This document shows positions 1-10,243 of a stretch of DNA of 32,596 nt, in pieces. The translations under genes and the position numbers were made by a program. The stretch is from Brachionus koreanus. Lineage: Eukaryota > Rotifera > Eurotatoria > Ploima > Brachionidae. The stretch's first letter is position 1. Every line of letters starts with the position of its first letter. The stretch lies in assembly GCA_016987375.1 (NCBI GenBank), contig PJRA01000198.1, forward strand, positions 515,692-548,287, read 5' to 3'. The notes below the pieces were generated by a model. The model made no database searches. It saw nothing but the letters and a program-made list of their open reading frames with translations, and was not told the origin of the DNA.

Positions 1-63
1 TGGAATTAAAGTTGGCTTTTTAAGAAAAAAAAATTCAAGTCAAGTAAAATGACAAATAAAATT

Positions 64-102
64 ATTTTAAAACGACTTTTTCTTTTGACTTTTGCACAAA
101 TC
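64..102 (-). repeat. AAGTC-rich dispersed repeat, copy 1
   Basis: Read on the minus strand, this stretch matches 5206-5243 on the plus strand closely (both start GAxTTGTGCAAAAGTC and continue with AAAAAGTC and TTTTAAA). The two copies are therefore inverted relative to each other and about 5 kb apart. The flanking bases at 33-50 also carry AAGTCAAGT, again seen next to copy 2. It looks like a dispersed repeat or the end of an element; the family is not recognised. Confidence 0.5.
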
Positions 103-122
103 GAAAAGAATTACTACATACT

Positions 123-491
123 TTGTTGCACCTTTTTTTACTCAAAATATTTGTTGTCAAAAGAAGTCTGATCACTTTCCTTACTGGAAGCCTGCGGAGG
201 ATTATGGATATATACTGGCCTGGTACAGTGTCAAATGCTGAACTATACAATAGAACAAAATCAGAGCCACTAAGTCAATGCATCAAAAACAAAAGATTGC
301 TATGGCTTGGACATGAACTTGAAATAAAAGAAAAATGAATACCAAAAAAGGCTCTTCAACGGATACCCCAAGAGCGACGTAAGGTAGGAAGACAAGCAAT
401 AACATGGATGTCAGCAATCACGAAAGAGCTCATCGAAATGGGAGTGATGTGGCGAGAAGCAAGGGTAAAGATAATGATCGACTTAAATTGA
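123..491 (+). pseudogene. LINE ORF2 C-terminal relic
   Basis: The translation shows the typical C-terminal tail of non-LTR retrotransposon ORF2: LRRIMDIYWPGTVSN, then ELYNRTKSEPL, then RLLWLGHEL, and after an in-frame TGA at 336-338 the same frame continues with ALQRIPQERRKVGRQAITW and WREARV before a TAA/TGA-rich end at 489-491. This follows the family pattern 'RRILxIxWPxxISNxxLxxRT ... RWxWIGHxLR ... ALxWxPxGxRxxGRPxxTW'. There is no genuine ATG at the left end, nothing remains of the reverse transcriptase core, and the segment near 160 seems rearranged. It is a dead fragment. A single substitution, probably CGA to TGA, explains the internal stop. Confidence 0.8.
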
Positions 492-1042
492 AATCAAAAG
501 TAATGAACCTATGCTATAGAAAGAGTAAATAAAGAAAAAAATTTAAGACAAAAAATAAAACATCAATAAGATTTTAATTTGAATATTGATCAACTCAGAA
601 GCGTATAATTATCAGCAGGCTTGGAATTGTAGTTAAAAGTTGTGCACAGATTTTTAATCAAAAGCACCAAAACTTGAAAATTCTCAATTAGAGTTTAAAT
701 TTTACAGATTTTTTTAGACTAAATAAATTAATAGAAAGACATATAATTTTGAAGAGAATTTATATATTTAAACATATAATATAACATCAAGTTTTAGAAT
801 TGCCGAATAATTTAAATAAAAAACTATATTACCATTTAATAAACTGAGAATTAAATTTAAATTTTTTTTTCTCTAATTTTTAAATTTTTAAAAAATTCAA
901 AGCACTCAATTAAAATGTTAAGTTAGTTTTGTCATTTATTTTAAATTTAGCATAAATAGCTAATATTAAATTTCACACATGTGCTAAAGCACAATATCTC
1001 TCACCAATAGTGAAAAAAAAAAGAAAAAAGTATTTCTAAAGA
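492..1042. other. AT-rich spacer upstream of the USP gene
   Basis: No coding signal or recognisable repeat is seen. The stretch is poly-A/poly-T rich and presumably holds the promoter and 5' UTR of the ubiquitin hydrolase gene; no TATA box at a convincing distance from the ATG at 1043 could be picked out of the AT-rich background. Confidence 0.4.
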
Positions 1043-4000
1043 ATGCCGGCCGATGCTGATCTTCTATGCGAGTATTACATAGCCTCGAATTTAAACTCAA
1101 AAAAAACAAAGCCTGGTCTTAAAATAAAATCAATTAGCGATACATCGCTGTCAAGCGCTAATAGTTCTTTATTGTTCAATGAGTCGGCGTCGACCATTGA
1201 CTTTGTCAAATATGACAAAAATCCAATGGACTATCTTAAAAAAAAGTATCAATTGTTGAACAGCCATGGTCAGATTCAAAAATCTCAATCACTTAGTAAC
1301 ATAAATGCGACTAGCACTCCTACAGCCAATTTCATGGATCTAGAATGGTCGAGAATACGCAAAAACGGAATAGGCCTACTAAATTTAGGCAATAACTGTT
1401 ACTTAAATGCCACCATTCAATGCCTTGCATATACTCCTCCGCTAAGCCAGTGGTTGGTCACGCGGCCTCATTCACCCACTTGCAAATTTCGCCAAATGAG
1501 GGGCTTTTGCTCCCTGTGCGAAGTTGAAAGCATAATCTATGACATATTCAACTCAAATGGATATGCCAAGCCCAACTCACTATGCTACAACATTAAAAGT
1601 ATATTAATTTATGTTTTAATACAGTCAATCTGAATTTATTTGAAGAAATATCGGCGGTTTTTGGTGTCGGCACCCAAGAGGACGCTTCAGAATTTTTCAC
1701 AACGTTGCTCGAGAGCATGGCCAAGTCTATTAAATTCACAATGAACATTCAAAATAAATTTAGTCCGGTTAATAAGAAAAAAGTCAACACTATACTTGAT
1801 GACATATTTTCTTTTCAACTGCGTAGCAGAAGTAAGTAATACTATTTGAGAATAATTCTAAATATTGATTTTGGTAAATAAGAAAAAATTTATTCTTGAG
1901 AATCAAAATAACTTGTCTGGTTTTTAGTATTTTTAAATGATAATTTTATTTTGTATACAAATTATTTTAGTATCTAATAAAAAACAAAAAAAAATATCTA
2001 AATCAATTATTTAATATCTAATATAATGAAATAAGTATCAAAAAAAAACACAAATAAGTAAAAATAAAAAAAAAGTGTACTTTCAATATTTTTGGATGGT
2101 CTTCCTGTCTTTTTTATAGATACTGTTGATATTGGATTGATTGTAATATATGAGCCTCCTTCCGCTGTTACAACTGAAGTTGAAACATGTACTGGATGAC
2201 TATTAACTGATTCAATTGTGTGATTGAACTTATATACAGCAATGAAATCTAAGTTTAAGACCGAAAACTGATTCAAATTTAGAATATTAAACACCAAATT
2301 TTCGTCCCAATAATAAGGGCATAAACATTTACTCAACAAATGCCACATTAGATACTCAAAAATTGTATTAGATATTAACAAATTAATTTAGGTATTCAAT
2401 AATTTTAGTTATTAATTTTATTACATTTTCTACTTTGAAAATTAGATACTAAAATAAATTATATTATTTTTAGAAAATTTAGGCCTTTAAAATGATCAAG
2501 AAAAAGTCAATTTGAAGTTAATGATCAAAAAATTTTTTTTTCAATTTTAAGCAATTTCATGCAGAGACGTAATTTTTTTTGTTTCAAAAATGTAAAACCA
2601 TGCCATATTATTCACCTAGCCGAAGATATTTCAGAATTTCTGAGAAAAAATTCTGAATAATTCTGAAAACTTTTTCAGGTGACAGTTAAGTGTGAAAAAT
2701 TCTGAAAAAAAAAATTTTTTTTTGTGAAAATTTTCTGCACATTCCGTTTGCCCATTGAATCAATGTACATGAATTTTCGGTTGATTGTATCAGGAAAAAA
2801 AAGCGTCCAGTGTTTATAATACAGTAATGGTCCAATTATGTATCGGGACATTAAAAAAAATCGGAAATCTATTTCACAGTAAAATTTGACTGAAGATATT
2901 TCAGAAAAAAAAAATTTTGCATGTTTTTTTTTTCAGAATTTTTTCTCAGAAATTATGAAATTCTAAAGGAGCTTCAGGTAGGTATATTTTTCATTGTCCG
3001 ACATTGTAAACGTTGAGGACAATAAACAAAAAAAATATAAAATTAAAGACTTGGTTTTGCTTTGTTTTAAAAATCAGCCTATACAAAACTTAGTCTGTGA
3101 AAAAAACTCTGCAATTATGCAAAACAGAAAATGCATCAGAAAATAATTAAATTTAAATTGTATAATTTTGCAAATTTTTTTTTAAAATTAAAATTTTCGA
3201 GGATGATCATTAAACTTCAATTTGCAATGTAGTATTTAAGCATTTGTTGTTGTTCATTTTAGAACACTTCACTAAAATTCTAGTTGATAAATTATTCACG
3301 ACATCATCTAATAATATGTCAAATTTTCCAAAAATAGGAATTTTAACATTCTAAATAAATAATAAAGATTTAATTAAAAATATTTTTTTCTTTTTTTAAA
3401 TTTTTTTGCACTAAACTTAAAATTAAGTAACATGCTCGAATTGTGGCCGCACATCAGACACCATTGAGCGAACCAACACTTGGCCAATAGATGTTAAATA
3501 TGTTCAAGATATACGCAAAGGAATGTTGCATTTTCTGCGTGAAGAAGTGCTTGATGGTGAGAATTCATACAGATGCGATAAGTGTAGCAAAAAGACACGC
3601 GCCACCAAAAAATACACAATTCGAACCGCTCCAAATATTTTAGTGGTTCATTTGAAGCGGTTTGATTTTTCCTATGCGGGAAAATTGTCTCATTTTGTCA
3701 CCTATCCAGAAACACTTAGCATGAAAGCGTTTGTGCCCGAGACAGCTTCGATGAGCTCTAACGAAAAATCGTTAAGAAAGCTAAATTACAAGCTCTATGC
3801 TGTTCTCGTTCACTTGGGCTATACTTCACACTCGGGCCACTATTATTCATACGTCCGCGGGCCTAATAATACATGGTTCAAGGCCGATGACCAGCGTGTC
3901 AGTGCAGTCCAGGCTCGTGATGCCCTAGCTCAACATGCCTATATCCTTTTCTACAGCAAAATGAATGACTTTGCTATTGAGCCTATTGAAAAGATAAGCC

Positions 4001-4470
4001 CTATTACCGAACCGAACAAGACGCCCAGTAATCACAAAACATGTGCACCAACTTTGTCTGGTAATGAATCACATGAATCAAAAACAAAAAAAAATTATGA
4101 AGAAATGACCAGGAAACGATTGAGACGAATAGTTGTAATTTTGAAAAAAAAAATTCAAAACGATTCAAAAAACCAAAGATTAAAGCGCAAGCTTAAAAAA
4201 GTCAGGAAAGCACTTAAGGCCAAAAAAGATCAAGCCAATCCCGAAAAAGGCAAGAGAAAAATTGACGATGATGAGACAGATCCCGGTAGTTGTATTTCAT
4301 CATTTAGCTCGGCTAGTTCAAATTTAAGCCTAAAGAAATTTAAGTCTGAACCGAATAGTTTAACTTTGCTTAAACAATACAAATCGTCTGCTTCGTCTAT
4401 TTCTTCGTTATCACTGTCACCATCGCCATCTCCAGAGCCAAGACCTGTTCCTCAAAAAATTAAAGTTTAA
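1043..4470 (+). CDS. USP36: USP36/USP42-type ubiquitin carboxyl-terminal hydrolase
   Basis: Exons are 1043-1598, 1625-1831 and 3428-4470, giving 601 residues. It is a peptidase C19 deubiquitinase. The Cys box GLLNLGNNCYLNATIQCL carries the nucleophile C119, QEDASEF follows the first junction, the His box GYTSHSGHYYSYV gives H392, and D408/D409 lie in FKADDQRV. Zinc-type CxxC pairs are C257/C260 and C304/C307. N-terminal features (a PMDYLKKKYQLLN stretch, then EWSRIRKNGIGLLNLG, then TPPLSQWL) match human USP36 closely. The C-terminal 170 residues are Lys/Arg-rich and then Ser-rich, as expected of a nucleolar USP36-like tail, though far shorter than in vertebrates. USP36 homologues deubiquitinate nucleolar proteins and histone H2B. 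The first intron is only 26 nt and retaining it gives a stop at once; the second is 1,596 nt and holds repeats. USP42 is the alternative ortholog name. Confidence 0.95.
2007..2381 (-). other. Unrecognised open frame inside USP intron 2
   Basis: Inside the second USP intron the minus strand is open for about 124 codons. The middle part reads like real protein (for example HVSTSVVTAEGGSYITINPI and then KKTGRPSKNIES), unlike the Lys/Phe/Asn-only noise of AT-rich spacer. The ends are low complexity. It has no clear splice sites or promoter. Likely a fragment of a transposable-element gene or a dead gene copy; no family recognised. Confidence 0.3.
2613..2982. mobile_element. Foldback/MITE-like element in USP intron 2
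   Basis: The left arm (2613-2657, CACCTAGCCGAAGATATTTC onward) and right arm (about 2932-2982, ending GCTTCAGGTAGGT) are inverted copies. The shared core is TTCAGAATTTTTTCTCAGAA on one strand. The arms are imperfect. GAAGATATTTCAGAA also recurs in direct orientation at about 2892. The element lies wholly inside the long intron, which explains part of that intron's 1.6 kb size. No coding sequence is inside it. Confidence 0.5.
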
Positions 4471-4601
4471 TTATAAATTTTTAGATATTTGTTGTCTTAA
4501 TGTCTTATTGTAGTAGACATTTACTTCAAATTGTTATTTTCAAGCTTTTTGTTTTATTTCTAAAATTTTTGTTTTTCCATTTATTTAACATCTAAATATG
4601 A

Positions 4602-4607
4602 AATAAA
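4602..4607 (+). terminator. Polyadenylation signal of the USP gene
   Basis: AATAAA lies 131 nt after the USP stop codon, in a T-rich then A-rich context. It is the first good signal downstream. Confidence 0.5.
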
Positions 4608-5205
4608 AAAATCTACGAGAAAAGCAATTAAATAATTTATTTTTTATAAAAATAAAAAAAAAACAATTCTTTGCTTTATTTATTTGTCTCGTTCAAAAAT
4701 TAAAAAAAAAATTAATGAATTTTTAAAAATCTAAATTATTCACTTAAAAAAATTTAAAGTTAAAATTTGAATTTTAGTTTTTTTAACTAAATGAAAAAAC
4801 AATCAGAAAACTGTCTAACATACTGAACATTTTTATAGACACAAAAGCAAAGATTTTCAGCTAAAATAGGCTCTTTTATAAAAAATTAAAAATTTTATTT
4901 AAAATCATTTGAGTCAATTTTTAAAAATAGAATTGAATTATCTTGAGCGTTAAAATTTAAGTTTTTGGTGCCAAAATATTAATTATCTATTTTGTATATT
5001 TTCCCTGTTTAACTCCTAAGTAATTTACAGATAAAATACTGAAAACAACGGTGTATGTCATCAATTGTGCCATTTTTATTTACTCAATAAATTAAACTAA
5101 AACTAAACAGAATTGTTTTTTTTTTTTTTTAAATATCAGCAGTATTCTTAATTTATTAGATTTTAATTCAGATGTATTTTAATTAATTTAGAAGAGTTTT
5201 CACCA

Positions 5206-5243
5206 GACTTGTGCAAAAGTCAAAAAAAAGTCATTTTAAAGTC
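5206..5243 (+). repeat. AAGTC-rich dispersed repeat, copy 2
   Basis: This is the counterpart of the minus-strand repeat at 64-102. The motif AAGTC recurs several times between 5215 and 5262, so the unit may be a short degenerate tandem array carried inside a larger dispersed repeat. Confidence 0.5.
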
Positions 5244-5615
5244 TTTTCAAAGTCAAGTCAGTGACTAAAAGTTTCATTCAAATGTGTTTCTGATGAAAAT
5301 TGTTCCAATTGGGCTTGGTTTTAATGTATGCCATATGAACACATTTCAAATTTGAGACAGCCTCCAGCAAATGGTCACAAGACATTATTGCCAAAATTTT
5401 TTGATAAATATTTTATTGTTTCAAATAATTTTAACTCAGAAAAGAATTAAATTAATCTAATTCAAAAAGGCATCATAGCTTGTTAATGGCTTTTAATAGA
5501 ATCAATCCAAACTGCCCTCAAATTTCTTGAATTAAAGTTCATTTTTTGACTACTAAGAGAACATTAAAAAATGTCACAGATATCATCCAACAATAAAATA
5601 TACTCATACAATCAC

Positions 5616-5623
5616 TATAAATT
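5616..5623 (+). promoter_or_regulatory. TATA box of the chitin-binding protein gene
   Basis: TATAAATT lies 62 nt upstream of the ATG at 5685. TCATC at 5646-5650, about 30 nt downstream of the TATA start, is a plausible initiator and would leave a 5' UTR of roughly 37 nt. In such AT-rich DNA a TATA match alone is weak; the spacing is what supports it. Confidence 0.45.
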
Positions 5624-5684
5624 AAACAATTTTCAATAAATAAAATCATCTATATTTTCAATTTAAAAAAGAATAGAAGCAAAA

Positions 5685-6986
5685 ATGATCAAGTTAAGTT
5701 TAGTTTTAGTTTTGTGTGCTAGTTGGGCTATAGAGGGAAGCCATCAATCCGGTCATTACAATAAAAATGATGCTATGCCGTACAAATCCAATGATCACTA
5801 TGCATCGGTGTCTTATGGAAATACTTACGAGTCTAAAATAAAGAAAACAGTCAAATATGCACCACCCATGCCTGTTTACAACTATCAATCAGCTCATAAA
5901 ATGTATCCATCTTCTACCAAACAAGTTTATTCTAAGCCAATCTATTCTTCAAAAAAGCCTGTGTATTCATCAATGAAAAACCAATACAAACCTGTGTATG
6001 GTCAAGGTTCAAAGACATACAAGAAAATATATGCCCAGCCAGCCTCTAAATATCAAAATTCATATAAATCAAATTATTATCAGCCTCAACAGGATATGAA
6101 TTATCAAAGTATGAACAAAAATTACAAACCAGTGTATAATAAAGTATATCAAAAAGTTACCACTATGCATACACCAACAAAATATACTAAAAAATATCAA
6201 TCAAAATATGCTTCTGGTCAAACTTATAAAATAAATCAGTACGAAAATAAAGAAACAGATAATTATAAATCTGTAGATTATCATAAAAAAATGCCAATGT
6301 ACCAAAAGCAGCAAAATAGTCATAATCAACAATACAAACCAACTTATGTGAATTCACAAAATGATAATTACAAGATGAATGAGTATGCTAGTAATAAACA
6401 AGAAATGAAACCATATGACAGCTATAAAATCCAAAATAATAATCAATATAATTCAATGAAATATAAAAACCAAGAATATGAAAATCAACAAAAAGAAACT
6501 CAATATGCGCCAAGTGCATACACAAAAAATGAAATGAACTACATGAATGGAGACAAATACCCAAGTGAATATCCTAGCGAAACAAAATATGAAGCTCAAC
6601 CCAAAGATAAAAAATCATATGTAGTACAATATCCTTCTGATAATGGAAAAAAAGAATATCAAATGACATATAATTCCAACGATCAGTACAAAAATGAAAA
6701 ATACATGCAACCAGAGAAAAAAGTATATAAACAAAATAATTATTATTCTCATGTCGACTATAAAAAGCCACAATATGTTCAACCAAAACAGCATTATTAT
6801 GCTAATTGCTATTCATCTGAAATGAGACCAATTGCTGGAGACTGTAACAAATTTGAAATGTGCTCAAATGGAAGACGAACAATAATGAAATGTCCTTCTA
6901 ACCTTGTGTATGATGAACACATGAAAATTTGTAATCATAGACACATGGTCAAGGGTCGATGTGGATCGGCCAATTATGTCTATTAA
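5685..6986 (+). CDS. Secreted Tyr/Lys/Gln-rich protein with a C-terminal chitin-binding type-2 (CBM14) domain
   Basis: This is a single exon of 433 residues. A signal peptide (MIKLSLVLVLCASWAIEG) is followed by about 355 residues of low complexity rich in Tyr, Lys, Gln, Asn and Ser, with recurrent KPVY, KPxY and YKxxxY motifs. Residues near 376-428 form one peritrophin-A/CBM14 domain: six cysteines spaced C-x11-C-x5-C-x9-C-x12-C-x9-C, with the usual aromatic and 'PSNLVYDEH' region between Cys 4 and 5. Such proteins bind chitin in cuticle, gut lining or, in rotifers, possibly trophi, egg shell or lorica. The Tyr-rich part suggests oxidative cross-linking, which is inference. No intron was found, unusual among its neighbours. 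A TATA box lies upstream and AATAAA downstream. Confidence 0.93.
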   Translation: MIKLSLVLVLCASWAIEGSHQSGHYNKNDAMPYKSNDHYASVSYGNTYESKIKKTVKYAPPMPVYNYQSAHKMYPSSTKQVYSKPIYSSKKPVYSSMKNQYKPVYGQGSKTYKKIYAQPASKYQNSYKSNYYQPQQDMNYQSMNKNYKPVYNKVYQKVTTMHTPTKYTKKYQSKYASGQTYKINQYENKETDNYKSVDYHKKMPMYQKQQNSHNQQYKPTYVNSQNDNYKMNEYASNKQEMKPYDSYKIQNNNQYNSMKYKNQEYENQQKETQYAPSAYTKNEMNYMNGDKYPSEYPSETKYEAQPKDKKSYVVQYPSDNGKKEYQMTYNSNDQYKNEKYMQPEKKVYKQNNYYSHVDYKKPQYVQPKQHYYANCYSSEMRPIAGDCNKFEMCSNGRRTIMKCPSNLVYDEHMKICNHRHMVKGRCGSANYVY

Positions 6987-7020
6987 AGAACTTGCTATTC
7001 TGTCCCTGTTATTAAGTTTC

Positions 7021-7026
7021 AATAAA
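7021..7026 (+). terminator. Polyadenylation signal of the chitin-binding gene
   Basis: AATAAA lies 34 nt after the stop codon at 6984-6986, giving a very short 3' UTR. Confidence 0.6.
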
Positions 7027-7207
7027 TAGAATTTTCAAAAACAATTTTTTTTTCTTCAAATTTTTTAAATATCATAAAAATTGATATAATTTTTTCAGAA
7101 AAATAAATTATAGTAACCATGGCAACAAGCTTTATGTTTTACATCAACACTTTAATTTATGATTAATTTTTAGAAAAATTTAGCCGAAATAAAAGCAAAA
7201 TTTTAAA

Positions 7208-8603
7208 ATGGCTTTGGCAAAAATGCCCAATTCAATTGATCCCATGAAAATGGGCTCATCGATAGGTTCCACAAGCGTAATGGGAGTAAGGCGGCAAAAA
7301 TTCAAACTCGAGCCGCTCAAAGTTCTTGAGCCATCGAACAAAAAACTTAACTTGCCCGAGTCCCAACGCATCATGTTCATTATTGAACGACTTATCAAAA
7401 AAATCGAAATAGTTGATTACATTTCTTTGATAGTAAACAATGAAGAAAAAATTAAAGATCTAATAAGACTAAGTTTCAGTGAAGAAGAAAGAAATTCTAG
7501 TATGGAAGAAAAACTAGTATCCATGTTCCAAAATCATAAGCGTCTTATTGACACATATAACAAAGGTGAATTCAAGACCGAAGACTCTGTTTCATCACAA
7601 AAAAAAGATTCACTGGAACATTTAATAAAAAGCTCATGTAAAGACATAATCAGAGTGATGAACAATAAGCCTTCTTTTTTTGAAAATATCAAAATTGAAT
7701 TTGGTAAAATAAATAATCCGCAACTTGTTGAATTTAAAAGTAACTTTTTTGTTAAGAAGATTTTTTTTTTTTTTGAAAAAAAAATTTTTTAAAGATTTGA
7801 TGAATGAACTGAAAGAATTAATGAACGAAAGACTTTTGACAACACCAAATGAACAAAAAGAGAAATTGGACTATTTAAAAGAGCTATTGCTAAGAGAAAA
7901 GGCCAACAACGAGCTAATTAATAAGCTTAAAGATGAATTGGACGTGGCAATGGCCGATAAGGAAAAAGAAATTCAGCATCGAAATGATCAAATTAGACGA
8001 CTGGACAACGACTTAAAAAATGTGGAAAAATTTAGTACTGATCTAATAAAGCGTACTAAAATGGACGCTGAACAACAAGAAGCCAGTGAAATGAAAGCTA
8101 GTGAGGGCCGAAAGTAGAATTTTACTTTTTATGAATAAATTAGATCAAAATAGATTATTTTCAAAAGGTCTAAACTTCAAAATCAGCTTAACAGTTCAAA
8201 ACAAGAGCTTCAGAATTTGATCCGAGAACACAGAGAACAGGAACAGATTCTGAGAAAAGAAAAGTGGAAACATGAGACTAATGTGGAAAGCTTGTTGTCT
8301 AGATATGATGATGACATGACAAAGAAACAAAATGAATTGGACGAAATAGAGGCTTTGTATGAAGAGGAAAAGAAACAATTGCAGGAATTAGAAGAAAAAT
8401 TCAAACCGCTTGAAGAGGAGTATACGAAAATTTTGGAAGAAAGACGAATGCAAGAAAGAATAAGACGCATGGAAGAAGAAAGTCTGAATAAGAAGATTAA
8501 GGCTGCTGTTATTATTCAAAGCTATTGGCGTGGATTTAAGTTGAGGAAAGGGCTCTTTAAAAAGAAAGGAAAAGCCAAAAAAGGAAAAAAGGCCAAAAAA
8601 TAG
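7208..8603 (+). CDS. IQCG: IQCG / dynein regulatory complex subunit 9
   Basis: Exons are 7208-7739, 7795-8113 and 8168-8603; introns are 55 and 54 nt; the product has 428 residues (human about 443). Most of the protein is coiled coil. The third exon matches human IQCG strikingly: LQNLIREHREQEQILRKEKW, then YDDDMTKKQNELDEIEALY, then EEEKKQLQEL. One IQ motif (IQSYWRGFKLRKG, about residues 400-412) precedes a Lys-rich tail. IQCG/DRC9 is part of the nexin-dynein regulatory complex that links outer doublets in motile axonemes, and the IQ motif binds calmodulin. Phases agree at both joins (AA|T and AA|G). Reading through either intron gives an early stop. The ATG at 7208 is the first in frame. Confidence 0.95.
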
Positions 8604-8644
8604 ATTTAAAATTAATTATTTCAAATTTTTTTTTTCTTTTTCAA

Positions 8645-8650
8645 AATAAA
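8645..8650 (+). terminator. Polyadenylation signal of IQCG
   Basis: AATAAA lies 41 nt after the stop codon and is followed by AT-rich sequence. Confidence 0.55.
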
Positions 8651-9058
8651 TTTACTAAATTATTTAATTTGAAAAATTTTTATGGTCCAAGTTAATTAGA
8701 ATTTCTTTCTTCACTTAATTAAATCTATCAAAGTTTATATAGGTATCTAAATTTTAAATATTTTAATTCGTATTTAAAATTTTTTTGCTTCTTTTATTAG
8801 AAATATTTTAATTAGTCTTGCTTATTTTTTAAATTTTAAAATAACAATCATATTTGATACAGAAATTAAAAAAAATTTTCAAAATAATTTCTGTTTATCC
8901 ACGGCCATATGTGGCCACGGTGAAAAAATTTTTTTTTTTTAAAAAATGGACACTTTCTGAGCGATTATAAAAAATTTTAAACTAAATAAATAAGAAAAAT
9001 AAAACCATAGTTTTGTTCAGAATTTTGTCTAGTTTTAGAATTTGTATAAAAATATACA

Positions 9059-9301
9059 GGTAAAGGGGTTTGGAAAAAAGGAGATCCAGAAAAAGTTAAA
9101 AAATTTCAAAATTTTTTCGATTTTTTTCCGAAAAAATTCTCAATTTTTTTTTTAAAGTTAACAATCTCAGAATATAGTGTATTTAATTCTCTATCAGAAA
9201 ATGTGTCGTTCGAGTAAATTCGTTTGATAAAATTCTGAGATAAAAAAGCTTAAATAAGATACACTTTAAATAAGGCTGTAAAGTTTCAGATCCCCTTAGC
9301 C
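9059..9301. mobile_element. Inverted-repeat (MITE-like) element, degenerate
   Basis: The ends GGTAAAGGGGTTTGGAAA (9059-9076) and, inverted, GGCTAAGGGGATCTGAAA (9301-9284) agree at about two thirds or more of positions. Inside them lies an exact 10-bp inverted pair ATCTCAGAAT / ATTCTGAGAT (9164-9173 and 9232-9241). No coding sequence is present. Probably a decayed non-autonomous element; the boundaries are uncertain. Confidence 0.35.
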
Positions 9302-9674
9302 AAAAAAATAAAATTTTTAAAAAAATCAAACACCAAAAATTCATATACGTAGAATCTAAAAATGAGGTCGAAATCCATATCTGAAGATAGTGTGGAAGTT
9401 TTGTTTCGGGGGAACTTTAAAAGTAAAGAGAAAAAAGTTCAAAAGCAAATATTTCAAAAAACAAATATTGATTAAAAAAGTTTAGTTTAGAACCAAGTAT
9501 TTCACTTAGTAGGTGGACAATTTCTTCCCAAAGGGCTAAGAAATTGAAGAATATTAAATTCATAGATAATAAGTTATGTATTCCGTCAGATAATACAACC
9601 AAGATTTCCGATGCTGAGTTAAAGGCCTAAAAATCTAGTTGATCATTTTGTACAATCATTTAATATACGGCACC

Positions 9675-9960
9675 TTACTTCTGCTCTATACACTGGATTT
9701 TGTAAGGGTCCGACATTGTATCTCTTCTTTGCATTACTTTAAAAAGCTTTATACATGAAACTACCAGATAGTGATCTCTGTATATGTCTTCACTTTCGTG
9801 TTATCAAAATCTCCATTTCTTATAAACCATTATATGATCAATCTGATTGACATTTTTTTCATCTGGTGATCTCCATGTAAAGTTTGTAAATATTTTAGTG
9901 TCGAAACATCGTTCCACCTATACAAAAGTTGTTATTCATGCACATATCTACTATTTGCAT
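9675..9960 (-). pseudogene. LINE apurinic-endonuclease domain relic
   Basis: On the minus strand two frames together give the C-terminal part of an APE-type LINE endonuclease: VDMCMNNNFCIGGTMFRH, then after a one-base shift NFTWRSPDEKNVNQIDHIMV, then after another shift EDIYRDHYLVVSCIKL. These match the conserved 'FxxxNxLxIGGTxFxH', 'xTWxSPDGxxxNQIDHI' and 'GADxxxDHxLVxxxxKL' blocks, including the catalytic-region Asp/His. Frameshifts make it non-functional. It is oriented opposite to the LINE fragment at 123-491, so the two come from separate insertions. Confidence 0.8.
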
Positions 9961-10199
9961 GATTATTAACTTTTTTCCTCTTAACTTCTGCATCATCTAT
10001 TAATTAAAATTATGTAAACTAAAATAAAAAATATTGAATTTTTTGAAAAAAATCTCTTTTAATATTAAAAAAAAATTAAAATTTATTTTTTTTTATTTTT
10101 TTTTTTACAACTCAAATTATATCTAATTAATAATTAGTTTCAAACCAAAAAAAAAAAACCTTAATAATAAAAACAAATTGGAAAACAAAATAAATTTTT

Positions 10200-10205
10200 T
10201 TTATT
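10200..10205 (-). terminator. Polyadenylation signal of the RIN homologue
   Basis: Minus-strand AATAAA lies 39 nt beyond the stop codon, followed by an A/T-rich stretch. Confidence 0.5.
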
Positions 10206-10243
10206 TTAAATTAATGACTATTGCAAAGAAAATATTTTGAATT

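Larger units (their letters stand above)
4471..5684. other. Spacer between USP and the chitin-binding gene
   Basis: AT-rich, with no coding signal. It holds the USP polyadenylation signal AATAAA at 4602-4607, the second AAGTC-rich repeat (5206-5243) and, at its right end, the promoter of the next gene. Nothing else is recognised. Confidence 0.5.
8604..10243. other. Spacer with element remnants between IQCG and RIN
   Basis: It holds the IQCG polyadenylation signal (8645-8650), a GC-rich palindromic spot at 8899-8920 (CCACGG flanking CCATATGTGG), an inverted-repeat element (9059-9301) and a LINE endonuclease relic (9675-9960). The part next to 10243 is the RIN 3' UTR. No other gene is seen. 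Confidence 0.5.
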
